This document shows, in pieces, positions 10,401 to 25,400 of a DNA stretch of 64,000 nucleotides; the first letter of the stretch is position 1; every line of letters begins with the position of its first letter. Origin of the DNA: Gari tellinella (taxonomy: Eukaryota; Mollusca; Bivalvia; Cardiida; Psammobiidae). The position numbers and the translations under genes are program-made. Under the pieces are notes generated by a model, which was given only the letters and a program-made list of their open reading frames with translations, was not told the origin of the DNA and ran no database searches. The DNA is taken from contig OV277871.1 in the NCBI GenBank assembly GCA_922989275.2, forward strand, positions 7,068,001-7,132,000, written 5' to 3'.

Positions 10401-13400
10401 TGAATACCTCGTCTACACGTTTCGACATTTTTACTGGCAATGAGTGCACGACACGCGACGGTGTAAGTGAAGCAATCCAATATTACCGAGGCGAAAGGCA
10501 CGTGCAAATCAAGGTCCTCGTATACCACACGGCTGATCACCCGTGTAAAGGATAAGGGATCAATAGGGTTATATTTTAAACTGATGAATTTGCTTTTATT
10601 TTAAGAAGAAAATATTAAACTAGGTTTGAACATATAAACGTATGGCTTTTATTGAAATATCTGCTGTTTTCAGAAACGTGCCTCACACAGTACAATATTT
10701 TACATACTGGATCGTTATCGTCTTATATCCTAAACATAATCAAAGCACTTGAGAGTCTCAAGTATATATGTAAAGAGCCTTACCCAATTTTTTAAATAAT
10801 TTCATGAAACACGTGACTTCAGGTATAAATTATTAAGGATTATCTTTACAAATGGCCTTTAAATTCCATTAAGCAATCACCAGATACTTTTAAACAGCCA
10901 TGGAATCGACAACCATGGGAACCGCCGTATTTCAAACCAGCATGCTACTTTCTTGGTCCCGAAATTATTCGTTCACAAAACAAAGTGAAAGTAAATGATA
11001 CTAATTTTATGATCATTATATGCACGTCATAATGAAATGTTAATTCAGTAAAAGTTTATTATTTTAAAATCGTTTCACTGTTTCATCTATTACAGTTCTC
11101 AAAATTTATTGAATTTTCGTTTTTAATTTTCTTTTTTGGTTCTCCAATGATGTTATTGAGCGTTGTTTTCTTCGACGGGTGAGGACTGAGTCAAATGATC
11201 AATAATATATGCTTCCCTACGGAATCCTGTTAGGGCCAAAACTTTTTCTGTTTTTCAATTTTAGTAAACGTCAAAAAGAAGATACGAGAGTGCAAGGGCG
11301 CACTCTTGCATCTTTTTTCGGTACTTTTTGTCATAAAATCCTATAGTATTCTATTGTAAAATGTGGAAAAAAAAAGCGAGACTGCAAGGATTCATTCTCG
11401 CATCTTTTTTCCACGTTTTCTACAATAGAATACTATAGGATTGGAGTACAACATGCATCGAAAAAAGATGCGAGATTGCAAGGTTGCAATCTCGCATCTT
11501 TTTTTCGACTTTGTCTTTTAAAACGCCGTAAACAGATGCGAGAATGTACCGTTGCAATCTCGTATCTTTTTTCGATGTTTTGTGCAACAGAATACTCTAG
11601 GATTTGATGACAAAAAGTACCGAAAAAAGATTCGAGAATACACCCAAGTATTCTCGCATCTTGTGTCTGCGTTTTACTAAAATAGGAAAAACGAAAAATT
11701 TCGGCCCTAACAGGATTCCGTACTTCTCATATTTTAGGTCTTGATTTGTTACTGAATATCGACGTCTTAGAAGGTGTTCCTTTCGTGACCCAGTCAAGTA
11801 GCGTCTACGTCATGGTTCACAGCAAGCAACCCGGAAGTGAGAGCATAATTCTGACAGATGGCGCCATAGTGCCCGCTGGAGTCGAGGCTAACATCGGCGT
11901 GTCGCAGGTTATTTCAATAAATATCGTTATATGAAGAAGCAATGCTTAACACAATCAACCCCAGCGACGAGTATACTCGTCATTAACAAACATTTTACCT
12001 GTTAACATTACACTTGTCATAACGTTAACAGTGTAAACCTTGATCAGATACCTCCTGCAGGATTCCTCTGATCAGAGTGCATGTACTAAGCTGTACTATT
12101 TGTCTTTGAACAAAATATTGTTATAATCAACCCTAAGTATAAAATTTGGACTATGCTTGATTTGAGAATGGACTAGTGCAGTATAAGTGTCATGCGTAAA
12201 TAAGTTTAACTTCAAGTAAAAAGAATGAAAACCAAACGGCAAACTGACAAAAGTGTTAAGGATAACGGGTATTAAATAATAACATACAATAAGGGGAAGA
12301 AACATTATTGAACTCTCTTTAATTTGATGTTTGTTGCAGATTTATTTTTCCGTTACACTACAGCTCTCCCCCCACCGTTACTGGAATGATTAGTGTATGC
12401 CAATCTCTAAAGGTGGTCGTATATTGGCGTGGCCCTCCGTTCGTCCGTCAACATCTTGTTTGTCCGGAGTTTTTTCCGGAAAGCCATCTAAAGGATATTA
12501 ATGAAACTTCACACAAATATCATATGCATTAAGATCTGAAGCTGAGTCAATTTTGAGGTTCAGTCCATTTTTCGTTACAGAGTAATCTGCCTTTGATGTA
12601 CTCATATATGCTATTAAAGGCTGCCAGAGGGTGTATTTGGTATTGTTTGCGGTGCTCTCGTTTGTATAGTATTATTTACAACGCTATGTTGTTGTTGTTT
12701 CCAAGAAGGTTTTACGTCCATTCGAAGTTATTATAGGAATAAACAACATCTTTTTACAGTCCATGACGGTATGAATACATTAGCTTCGCAGAGGGTAAGT
12801 TTCGTAAACGCCCTTCGGGCGTTTACGATAAACTTACCCCGAAGCTATTGTTTTCTTACCGTCGTGAGCGGCAAAATATGTTGTTTATTCCTTATATTTT
12901 TATTTCAATTTTCTGTCTTGTCAATTTAATGTGTAGTTTGACCAGATTTGTATTCATGTATATGAATATATCATATACCGGCCTAATAGCTTTGGTAGAT
13001 GTAATATCGATGTAATAGCCATTCCAGTTTCTAAATATGGCAAATTTCAATCTGAATATCCATTAGCAAAGCATATTTTAAACAATAAGGTGGCGCTTGT
13101 GTTTATACACGATTTATACATAGCAACGCGAAAAGCAACGCTGAAATGAGACTACACACCGCTATTGAAGGCATATGTTAATAAGAACACTTTCGGCCGA
13201 TACACAAAGGATATTTTAAAGATGTCAGAACGAAACATTACGTTCCCAATGTAGAAAGTGTGAATGCATTATTTTGTTTTATGTTCGAGCGACTTTTCTA
13301 TGTAATTCTGGTGAACATTTTCGAACCGTAGCTAGAAGATAACTTGTCGAATCTATAAATAGAAAGCCACTCCCCCGGATTTTCAAGGGAGAGAAAGCGT

Positions 13401-16400
13401 ACAGCTTTAATGACGGAACGTAATATGATAATCTCCCTTAAAAACAGCATTTTAATTGAACTGTCTCCGACTTTAAATAGGGGTATCGAGATACCCAAAC
13501 GGATAATCTAAAAGTAGATCCTAACTTGGTCGGTATCTCTCCGCCGTATGGAAGATTTTTAAAACTAGTCAGAACCAGATCTGAAGTGCGGGTTCACTGA
13601 AAATTGAACCTCACTTTTTCCTTAGAGTTATACAGAGCGAATGTAAATATATATTGAAGCATCCCCCATGTCTTGCGGTCCTATCAACATCGATTCACTA
13701 CCGTTGGTAGGTCACCAAAGTACTTGGTCCAAGTTTATAAAGCGTTTTGAGTTAGAGTATGAGATCGCTCTCAAGCATTTGATTGGTCACATTGGAACTG
13801 TTACTCAAATCTGGCCAATCATATGCTTGAGGACGATCCAATACTCAACTCAAACGCTTTATAACCCCTGGGCTTGCTCAAATAAAAACGATACAAAATT
13901 TAACAACGATCTAAGATCCAACTAAATTGATTCATAACTTTGCGGCCAGGTGACGTAAGACGCCCATCTGGCACCGTTACCATACTTTTTTAAAACGTTA
14001 GGGTTACGGGATCAAAGCCGGACCCTGACGTTGATATGTTTCATTAAATTGACCAAACAGGCTATCAGGTAATAGGTTAAATCATGATAAAAGTAAAAAA
14101 GAAAACACTCTACTGCTTTAAAGTGCTACCGGTCCCTGGTTAAGGTAGCGTGTGGGTTTTGATACTGCAAGCGGAGTTTTCTAATTTATTTTCACGATTT
14201 ATAATTTATTCCCCCATTTTATAGCTGAGTGGTTAAAGTGGTATACATCCAATCATAAAATGTCATTTTTAAAAAATTTTTTTTAATTTTTTACGATTTT
14301 ATAAGACCAATTAAAAAAAATTCACACAGCGATTTCAAAGCCGTCTTAATTTGTAACGCTTTCATAATTGCCCAAAATAAATTTCATCAATATATCTAGG
14401 GATACAAATGTACGTGTCTCAGATTTTTAGAATACCCCTCAAAACTACCGGCGGTAGTGGCCCAATGGTTACACCATTGGACTACGGTACCAGGGGTCGT
14501 GAGTTCGATCACCCGCCGGACCAGGGGTCTGACTAGGGGATTTTTTTCTAAATCCCCGATGATGTACAGGAATGTCCTTGAGCAACACATGTACCGCGAA
14601 TTGCTCCTCTCCACCAATGGGTTAATTTAACAATGGGTACCTGTGAAGGGTCTGAGTCGGTACTGCGATGCATTTGACTGCGCCATATGTTAGCAGTGCT
14701 CAATATTGTAGGCAAGATGGCTCAATGATCAGGGGAGTATATGTACAGTCGGCTGAGCGATAATTCGGACTGAAAGTAGACTTTAACTTGGTATATATTA
14801 CTATTATTTTGTAACATCAAAGTTATTTTGCCGTACAAAGTCGACTTTTATTACGCCTTGCTGTGAACAGTTGGAGCAATTTATCAAAATTCTGAGACAT
14901 GGTTCCCTCGAGAAGATAATATCCTTTCATCTGCTTTAAATGCATAAAAAAACGGCTACCAACTGCGACAGTTATCGCTGTTCAAAGATACCGCATATTT
15001 GTAAATAAGGGGGGCGAAAAACGTCAATTAACTGATAAGCGTGTCATTTAGTCTGTCTGGCACAGTGCGAATACCCCTGGTGTTCAACTTTTGTCCTTTT
15101 CATTTCAACCAATAAGAAGACACATATTTCGTAAGCAATTTTCCATAGCTCCACCCCTTATAAAAATACCAATCACATATCAATAATGATTTTAACATTG
15201 GGAAACCCATAAATCACGCAACAGCAGTTGGAGAACGCCTCTATCTGGCCACGTAGCTTGACCGGCTGGACGACGGGGTGCTAAATGAGGTGTGATTTAT
15301 TGATCGAATCGCCGTGTAATGCGTGTCGTTTGGTGTTAAAGATTTTATTAATTTGTATAACAGCTATTAGAATCAGCATAAAAATTAAAAACACTAATTT
15401 TGCAGTTTTACAGCTATAAAGACACCGTAAACAGTTACATATTGATAAAACGTATTTCTGACTGTGGAACTGTTTACCCTAAATGGCCTCAGTACATGTA
15501 TTTGAGCAAATCCGAGGTGATGGTTGGATAGGGCTGGGTATAGGGGTGTCTAGCTTTCTAGAAATAACTCCTTCTTGACCCGCGTACATTTTTGTCCATT
15601 TGGCACCCATTGGGAGTATTTTACGAATCCTTCACATATAGTATACATGTAACTTTGAATAATATATTGTGCCTATACAAAAACAAATGTAGTTAAGACA
15701 TTGAACAGTAAGCTTCTACAGAATATATTTTGAACAACCCTAAATTATGGAACGCCGTAGCTGTCTCCTGTTGTCACATTTCTTCTTATTCTGTTCAAAC
15801 AGAGACTTGTCATCTCAAAAGACTATGCCATTATGTCGAAGAGCTATGTGCTCTTGTTTACAACATGATGTTTATCATGTTAAACAGCTATGCTATTATT
15901 GTTAAAAAGTAGTGTCATCTTGTTAAAGAGCAATGTGAACTTGTACATATAATATGTTAATATGTCAAATACGCGCGTTGTTATGTCAATTTACAGCGTT
16001 GACTTGTCCAAACTGTATCTTATCATGTGCAACATCTATGTCATCATGTTACAAAGCAGTTTCACCTTGTCAAAATTCTGTGTTGACTTGCCTATACGGT
16101 ATATTATCATGTTCAATGTACGTGTTGTTATTTCAATATGCAATGTTGACAAAAACGTCTTGTTCAAAAACGTCTTGTTCAAACTACACTCAGTACAAAA
16201 GAAACGCACACTTTCATTACAATATTATCTGTATGTAGAAGGAACGTATTTGTGAAATAATCTTTTCATTACAGTCAGTAGTTCCGTCTTGGGCTATCAA
16301 TGTTGAAGATAGTAGGTTTATCATTGAATTGGTATCATCACAACCTGTACAAATCGGTGCGGTGTTTTCAACAGGCACTAGTTAACTCTTTCGCTGCCAA

Positions 16401-19400
16401 ATTAATCGTTATATTTTTATCCCACCACCGTTTTATTGTCGTCTGCTTCAATTTTGCTGTTTGCAAGATCGTTTCAAAGTAAGATTCAAAGTAGTATGAC
16501 TTAAAGTATATCTATACGAGTGTCAAACAGTTTGGATCCTGATCAGACGCCGCGTTACGCGGCGTCTGATCAGGATCCAAACTGTTTGAAAACGCGCCTT
16601 TTGACATCATTAAGAGTGAAATGGTTAAAATACAGCACAGTAATTTTAAGTATATGTTTTTCTAAACCTGTGGCAGAATTAAATTGATCTTGAGATATAG
16701 TCTTAGTATCTTAAACAAGTCTCTTAATCTGCGCCTGAGCACAATGTGCGTTTCTTTTTGTACTGAGTGTATGTCTTACCATGTTCAGCATCTATGTCAT
16801 TATGTTACAAAGCAGTTTCATCTTGTCAAGGTGTATTGTTAACTTGTCTATATTATATGTTATCATGTTCAATGTACGTGTTGTTATGTCAATATGCAGT
16901 GTTGACTAAAACGTCTAATTGAAACTATGTTTTCGAACAAGACGTTTTTAGTCAACACTGCATATAGGCATAACAACACGTACATTGAACATGATAGCAT
17001 ACCGTATAGACAAGTTAACACTACATTTTGACAAGATGAAACTGCTTTGTAACATTATAACATAGTTGAACATGATAAGACACAGTTTGGACAAGCCAAC
17101 ACTGAATATTGACATAACAGCACGCGTATTTGACATGATAACATACTTTATAGACAAATTCACATTGCTCTTTAACAAGATAAAACTGCTTTATAACAAA
17201 ATAACATAGACGTTGAAGAACAATAAAAGTTCACATAATGATTCGACATAATGACATGCAATGTGACAACAGGAGACAGCTACGGCGTTCCATACTAAAT
17301 AGTCAAACTTGGGCTTGACTTAATTGTGAACTGGACTTGTCCATTTAAAGTCTAAAAGGTAAATGAGTTAGAGCATGTTCTACTGTGTTTACTTGTACAT
17401 TTCAGGTAGAAAAGGTACGTGTACCTGGTAGTGACGCCGAGCCCCGTTGTATTGAGACCGACAAGTCATATTTGGTGAGAATATGTAATTTCTTTGCACG
17501 CTGGGTAAAATTTTCGTCTGCAACAATTGTCGTCTGCTGATGTTCTAAAAATAGAATTTTCTAATTTTCTTTTCAAAACAGGATCAGAGTGTCAAACATT
17601 TTGTATCCTGGTGAGACGCCGCGTTACGCGGAGTCTCATCTGGATCCAAACTGTTTGCAAAGGTTATCACTGTAGGGCATATATCCGCCGCTAGCATTAT
17701 ACAGAGTTAATGCTTTCAGTTAAACAAATAATGATCCGCAGTCAATACATGTATGACAAGGTGTAGATTCTTTTAATACATATTTTCATCAATACCTTAT
17801 TGTTCTCGATTGGAAACTAAACTACAACCACGTGCAGAATTAACCCCTTCGCTGTCATGACGTCATCTATGTTAACTTTCCCCCCTGAAACTTTAAATAG
17901 ACAATTCCAGTTTCAATTAAAGTCTAGTCCATTTCTGACTTTTAAGGGTTGTTTTTGTCAATGTTTGCCATAATGACAAACAGTGAAGACCCTGATCAGA
18001 GGGCTCCTTAAAGAGTACTATTCACATGTTCACTATTTGCAAATGACGCCAATATGCGGGGCTGGGGTTCAAAGGGTTAAATAATCGGCGTCTGCCTTTA
18101 TCTTTCAATCTTAAAATTTAGGTATTTAGGCGTCTAATTACGTAGAATCCAAAATATTTTTTTACTCATTTCAATTTTTCGTAAGTCAAAATACATGTAC
18201 TTACAATATGATAAATAAAAGCAGACGACAATTGGTTTAAAGTAATGACGTCATGGCAGTGAAGGGCTTAATATGAAAGATTTAACTCCTCTCCACTGAT
18301 CACTGGTTATGTTTCAGGAGTGTATATACACATGTCAACTGGAGGACATCAGAGATGTATGCGGATGTACACAATTCTTCATAGATAGTGAGGTACCCGA
18401 AGGCCTCTCCATCGATGAGATTCGCAAGGGGACCACGTGTGCCGGAGAGATGGATTACCAATGCATTCAGGGCGTATTGTCATCGTATATTAACCTGGTT
18501 CCCGACGTATGCTCTGGATGCAAGGTGCCTTGCAGGTACACTTAATTTATCATTTCAGTGTAGTTATCATATGAATTACCTCCCTTTTTGTGTATATGCA
18601 TCTTTGTAGGGACGTCCAAACGAAAGTGAATCGATATTGACCAGGTTCCAAAGTTATACAGCTTTTGAGTTATGTCTGAAGATGTTCTCAAGTATTTGAT
18701 TTGTCAGATTTGAGCCTATGCTCAAATCTGACCAATCAAATGCTTGAGAACGATCCCAAACTCAACTCGAAACTCTTAATAACATTGAACCATGTGTTGA
18801 AAGGCTCAGGAGAATGCACTGATATACATGTATGGCTTCGTGTGGACGTTAAACATTCTTAGTAATAACAACAACACATACATGTATTTGGAGGATATAG
18901 ATGGTACGCGTTGTGTATGTGTCTTGTATGGATGGCTGGGTGCTGTCACTGTATTTAGATCGTTCTAGAACCGACTGTACCATTTGATAACTAGAGCTAA
19001 GCAATGCTAGAAGCATATTGTGCCCCCAAATACATGTAATAGTTTTTGGGTAATAAAGTGATTGAATTTTGTGCGTATCGGTCCGTCCTTGTACGTTTTG
19101 TCCAGAGCATTTTTTTGTTCCACGTCAGCTATGGAAACCAAATTTCGCTTTATTGCCGGATATCTTATACAGTACTGAACCTTATTAAATTAACAATTTT
19201 TGCGATTCGCTTGCAATTCGATGGCAATTCGCTTGCAATTCGATGGCAATTCGCTTGCGATTCAAAATAGTAACTATACCATCGGAAAAGTTTTTTGAAT
19301 GGTGAATGTCACAAATGTTGGCAAATATGCCTTCGTTAATTTCTTTCGATTCCATTTTTGTCAAAACCGCTTCGGAAAATTCGCGTAAAAATATTCAAAA

Positions 19401-22400
19401 GTAGGATTTGTTTTTTGAATCACCCGATTCGATGGCAATTCGATGACAATTCGATTGCAATTCGCTTGCGATTATCAATTTAATTTAATAAGGTTCAGTA
19501 CTGTATCTGCCAGTATCCGGACATGTGTGGCGCTCGAGCTGGAGATCCCATCGGGTGCACGGTCGAACAGGCAGTGGTAAAGATACCACTGTATGGTCGA
19601 ACGGGTGCCTTTTTGGGCCAATGGGAACGGGGCGAGCGATGCAAAGGCTACCAGGATCCAGAACCATGATAGATACAGGGTAATATGGGGATTACATTTG
19701 GACGCCTCGATGGTCAAATCTGAGTAATGCTCGAGAATAGCCGGACAGGTTTCCAATGGGAGCCCCGGCAAGATAAGGTACATCATGGATCTGTTGACAG
19801 CCAATTACTGGGAACCAGAATCAACAACACGTCCGTGATAAGACAGCATTTTATCTTTCTCAACACCAGCGGCAACAAACGGCCCCTTTTAGGGCCATAA
19901 CAGCAAGCACAGTCAGTAATAGGCATGATGCTGACCATTGTCTCAACCATGATGACAATGGGATGGCGTACCTGAAAAAGTTTATACGTATTATAAAACT
20001 TAGGAGCAACAACAACTATTTTATACCCGAGCGTATCTCATGATGATCACATCTATCTTACGCTCATTGGCTTACTTCGTGTAAAATAACTTCTGCGTTG
20101 CCGCATTACTACATGTATTTCAACACTAAGTAACTCCTGTGGGTCATTTAGTTAAATTGTGGATAATTTTAGTTACTGACTGCTTAAAGTAATGTGAAAG
20201 TGAAACAGAAAGCTCCTACAGGAGCTTTCTGTTTCACTTTCACATTGCTTTAAGCTGTCACCTGTCATTTATACAGACAATTGGCCTTCTTTTTAGTGGT
20301 CGTAATAGAGAGGTTCTACTGTACTAAAACATGAACCAGTCTTCCTTTTGAATTCTGGTTAGTTAAATAAATACTGCTCTGAATTAGCAAACTGGGTAGA
20401 TGCTGATCAGAGGGCTGCTTTTGGAGCCTTCTTATCAGAGTATACACTGTTTGCCAATGTAATTAGTATTTTTAATAAATGTATTCAGGTCCATGATGTT
20501 GAAAGAGTTAATGCCATAAAACTGTTTGCAATGGAAATGTGTAGGACCTGGTATTGTATAATCGTTTAAGCACAAATATGTTTATTTGAAACCATGGCGT
20601 CTCCCCAACTCACAGTTGTTTGCAATCAGTATAGACAGGAACGGCTAACCCTTATCGTGGTAAGCGCGACTTAGCTAATATCTGCAGACAACGCGGCGTC
20701 TGATCTGGATCCAAGTTTTTTGTCATTCATATTAATTTTATAAAAAGTTTAACGAAAGATAAAAATGGTCATTTTTTTTCTCAGACGATACATTTTAAGA
20801 AAACGACGTGGTAAAGGTTAATACATGTGTAGCTATATTTGATTGGTTGTTTTTCAGTGAGAGGTACTACGAGAAGAGTGTTTCGATTGGTTCCTGGCCT
20901 GCACAGAACTTCATGCCTGTCCTACATAGAATTGTCAAGTCTGTCAAAAACTCTGAGAACTCAGAAAGTCTGAGTAGGAAAGATTTGAGGTAAATATTCT
21001 TTTTTGTTGCTTGAACAATAGAAGTACATATAGTGGATCTTACATGAATGCTCATTATTTATTATTTTTAATAAACGAGTTGACTAAAATACTATGACGC
21101 GAGCCTTGGCGATAGTCATATTCATTTTAGTCAACGAGTTTATTAAAAATGATAAGAAATGATGAGCACAAATGTGAGATTCTACACGTATCTTTCACAT
21201 AACAATTTTAAACACCTATTAATTCAATCGAAGGCGTAGTTTGCAATATTTCTGCTATATAGAATTTCCACCAAAACATGATGTTGTTTACGGCTATGTA
21301 TCACAGATGGGAAAGCAGTCATGTTAGAGATCAGGGAGAGGTAACCAATGGAAAGCAAGCTCATTCCTTTAAACCAATCAGAGAGCAGCATCGCCATCGT
21401 TTATTGATCTCTGAAGGACAAGGTCTATGACCCATTTTTCGTTACAACCACCACCTCTTTCTTGTTTCATGTCATGTACTTGATATTTTATGTTCATGTT
21501 ACCATGTTATTATTCTGCTGGGCGGTTGTTGTGTCGCCCAGATATGGAACTGAGATATTTACTTTCTATAACATTGATTTTAAGCTTATTGCATTTCAAA
21601 TAAAATGCCAATTAACAAACATACATTACGTGTTTGTCTTCTATTTTCCATACAAGTGATTACGCCTTTGGTTTATTTCTCCACTGAAGTTTCAATTAAT
21701 ACAGTTTTGAGTATGTATGATGAGAAATAGTTTAGATATTTTAGCAGATTGTAGCTTAACGCAGGCTGAAAGTAGCGCAGAATGCGCATTGAGGCACATT
21801 CTGCTTTAAGTAGCTACTATCTCCAAAACTAGAAACAGGCTATGGGGTAATGGGTTAAATGGAGCTTTTGAATTTGCATTTATTCTGCACAAGTCAGGAC
21901 ATTTCCTTTTGCGATCAACTTGTTTCTTAAAAAAGGCCGTTTAACATACAAGGCGACGAGTAAACTCGTCATTTACAAACTACAAATGTATATACATGTA
22001 CTTCTGTGCTTGTCCTTTACAAGCAGTGTAGACCCTGAATTGGGGCTCCTTTTTGAGTAATCTGAAAACAGGATCTGCAATGTTTAACATTTTATAATTG
22101 GCAGTCATGGATTGTAAACTACTCAACCAAACAACACGGACAGGATCGTTTAAAAGATTTCGTTCTACGACATGTGAACTGCTCTCCGGCTCTAAATTAC
22201 TTACTTACTTATTCCTCTTCGCCCATAGGTGGGCATAGGGCCGTCACCACTGAACGCCAGTCGTCTCTATCTTGCGCCATCCGCTGTGCCTCGCCCCACG
22301 ATAGCCTAACAGACCGCAGCTCAGCATCCAGAGATTTGAGACATAAAAAAGAATTAAAAAAAATAAAAAAAAATCAATCATGCCACTGATCTCTTAATTA

Positions 22401-25400
22401 TTTGACTCATTTTAAAGTTGATTTTACAAACTAATTATAACAATTTTCATAATCTTGGTGATAATATTGAAAGAATTTTCATATTTCCATGTATCTCCAT
22501 AATGTATCATGTTTATTGTGGATGTATATATTTGTCTTTTCTCGCTTTGTAGGTACATTTATGTAATTTCATGTGAAGCGCGTTTGAACACACAACTCCC
22601 GTGTGAAAAGAGCGCTATATAAATCGGGTATTATAGGCATAATAGTTTTAAGTCAGGGCTGCCATTTCTCCGTATTTTTCCGAAATCTTCGGATTTTTTT
22701 CTAGAACATGGTAGCTTGAAGACAAACTCGCCTATATTAAAAATGTTTAAAAATAAACTTCTTAAATACCTTGATAACTATATATTTTCTGATTTGCAAT
22801 ACATTTATTACCATAAAAATGAATTTTGAAAAGTTCTCATTGGTAAGTTATGTAAAATATAGTCCTTTCCGTACAGGCACTGTTTCAAGATTTGAAAAAA
22901 ACTGTCCCGAGTAGCAGTTCTTTTAGAAATTATGTTTATGTTTTTATCAGCAGCACTGTAAATGCTTTAAGTAACTAAAACTTTATTAAATGCTGTTGTA
23001 TTCACATACACTCATATATTTACCAATTTCAGCAAATATTGGATGAATATTTCTCATTTTTAGGCCAACAGAGACCCAATTTGGCTATTGGGGGAGGTAT
23101 ATTTTCTGCATAGTTGATAATGTTCAACCAGATAGTCGCCATTCTGTTAATGAGATGATTAATAATTTCACGAAATTGATAAAGGAGGCTGCTGATCCAT
23201 TATTTTGTAAGTCACGTGTTGTGTACGAAAACCCAGGTTTTACTGATTCCCCTTATAAAGCATCAGTGTGGTTTGATGATGATTGTAGACAGGCTAAAAT
23301 AGAGTATAAAAATGCCTTATATGTTTTTAATAGATGTAAAAATGTTGAAAATAGGAAACAGTTGTGTGAACAAAAAAGTCTTTATAAATTTTTTATTAAA
23401 AAGAAGAAAAATAGCTATTTGAATAATAAGCAAAAAGAGTTAGAAAATTTGAGGAGATGCAGGCCAAAGGAATTTTGGAAATGTTTTAAAAAGAAAGGAA
23501 AGAAAACCAACAATAATATTTCTTTACAAGATTTTCGGGATTATTTTGCAAATATGGAAAATGAGTTTGTAAAAGCTAACAATGTAGAATCAAGTGCGTT
23601 TTGTTCTTCTCACGATTTTAACGATACAGATAGCTTTTCTGAGTTAGATTTACCAATTACTGTTTCTGAAGTTAAAGATGCTATTTGTAACTTAAAGAAA
23701 GCAAAGTCATGCGCGGGTGATAATTTGTTAAATGAATACTTTTTAGAAAGAAGCGATATTTTATCTGAACATATTTGTGATATATTTAATACAATTCTAG
23801 TCTCGGGCTTTTTCCCGGAGAGTTGGTCAGAAGGTATAATTGTCCCCCTTTATAAAAAAGGGAAATACGATTATGTCAATAACTATAGAGGTATAACACT
23901 TGTCAGTTGTCTATCTAAACTATTTACCTCCGTTTTGAATAAAAGGATTGTTACATTTAGCGAAACAAATACCGTTATTTCGGACGCTCAGTTTGGTTTT
24001 AGAGAGGGCCGTTCGACTGTCGATGCTTTGTTTGTGTTGTTATCCATTGTTCAAAAATATTTAAATAACAACGAAAGGCTTTATTGTGCCTTTGTTGACA
24101 TGAAAAAAACATTCGAAAGTGTCGATAGGAATTCACTTTGGCTGAAATTGTTTAATTGTGGTATTCAAGGTAAAATGTTAAGGGTTATAAGGGATATGTA
24201 CCATAAAATAAAATCATGCGTTAGACACTGCAACTCGTATTAGGATATTTTCGAGTATTCAGTAGGTTTACGACAAGGGGAGACAATTTCACCGATATTG
24301 TATTCTCTTTTTATAGAAGACTTAGAGCTCTATCTGCAAGGTGGTGTTAATTCTGGCCTTGCTTTTGGTGACATTGTTTAATTTTATTGCTATTTGCTGA
24401 TGATATGGTAATTCTTGGACACTCACCGGCAGATCTACAAAATAGTTTAGATTTGTTATTTTCCTATTGTACGAAATGGGGGTTAGAAGTTAATACATCT
24501 AAGACAAAGTGTATGGTCTTTCGAAAAAGGGGTAGGGTAAAAATGAATGAATATTGGACATATAATGGACAACAAGTAGAAGTTGTAAATGACTTTAATT
24601 ATCTTGGTGTCGTTTTTAATTATACGGGTAACTTTACACTATATCAAGAACACCTAGTCGGGAAAGGTTTGAAAGCATTAAATGTATTAAATTCTAATTG
24701 TCGAAAATTTAGATTAAGTCCGAAAGTGGCTTGCCAGTTGTTTGATGCCTTTGTTGGTATACATTAAGTTATGCGTGTGAAATATGGGGGTTCACTAAAT
24801 CTAAAGAAGTAGAAAGGGTTCAGTTAAAGTTTTTAAAGAATATTTTAGGAGTAAGAAAGAATACTTGTAATGTTGGCGTATATGGAGAATTATGTAGATA
24901 CCCTATGTATGTTCAACGTTTTGTCAGGATAATTAGGTATTGGTGTAAGTTAGTAACAACAGATAATGTTTTACTATACACAGTATATAGAAGTGCAAGA
25001 GAAGACGCTGATGTAGGTCTTGTAAATTGGGTATCCAACGTTAAAAAATACTTTATGAATATGGATTTGGATATGTTTGGGAATCACAGAGTTTGTTAAG
25101 CTTAAAAGATTTTCATGTAGTTTTTAAACGTAGATTAACAGATTGTTATATGCAAAATTGGGTTACTGATACACACAGTAATAAAGTCATGGACTTTTAT
25201 GTTACTTTCAAATTAAACTTTTCTTGCGAATGTTATTTAGATATCTTACCATTTACCTTAAGATGTTATATAACAAGATTAAGATTATCTGCTCATAACC
25301 TAAGGATCCATACTGGACGTTACGGGCCGAATAGATTAGAACGAAATCAACGCACATGTTTAGTATGTAATACTGTAGATATTGAAGATGAGTATCATTT

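Noticed and set aside
15900..17220. CRISPR-like array of 21-nt units
   Set aside because: Anchors are only 4-5 bases, the arms are inverted copies, and TIRs plus a 6-bp target duplication show a eukaryotic transposable element.
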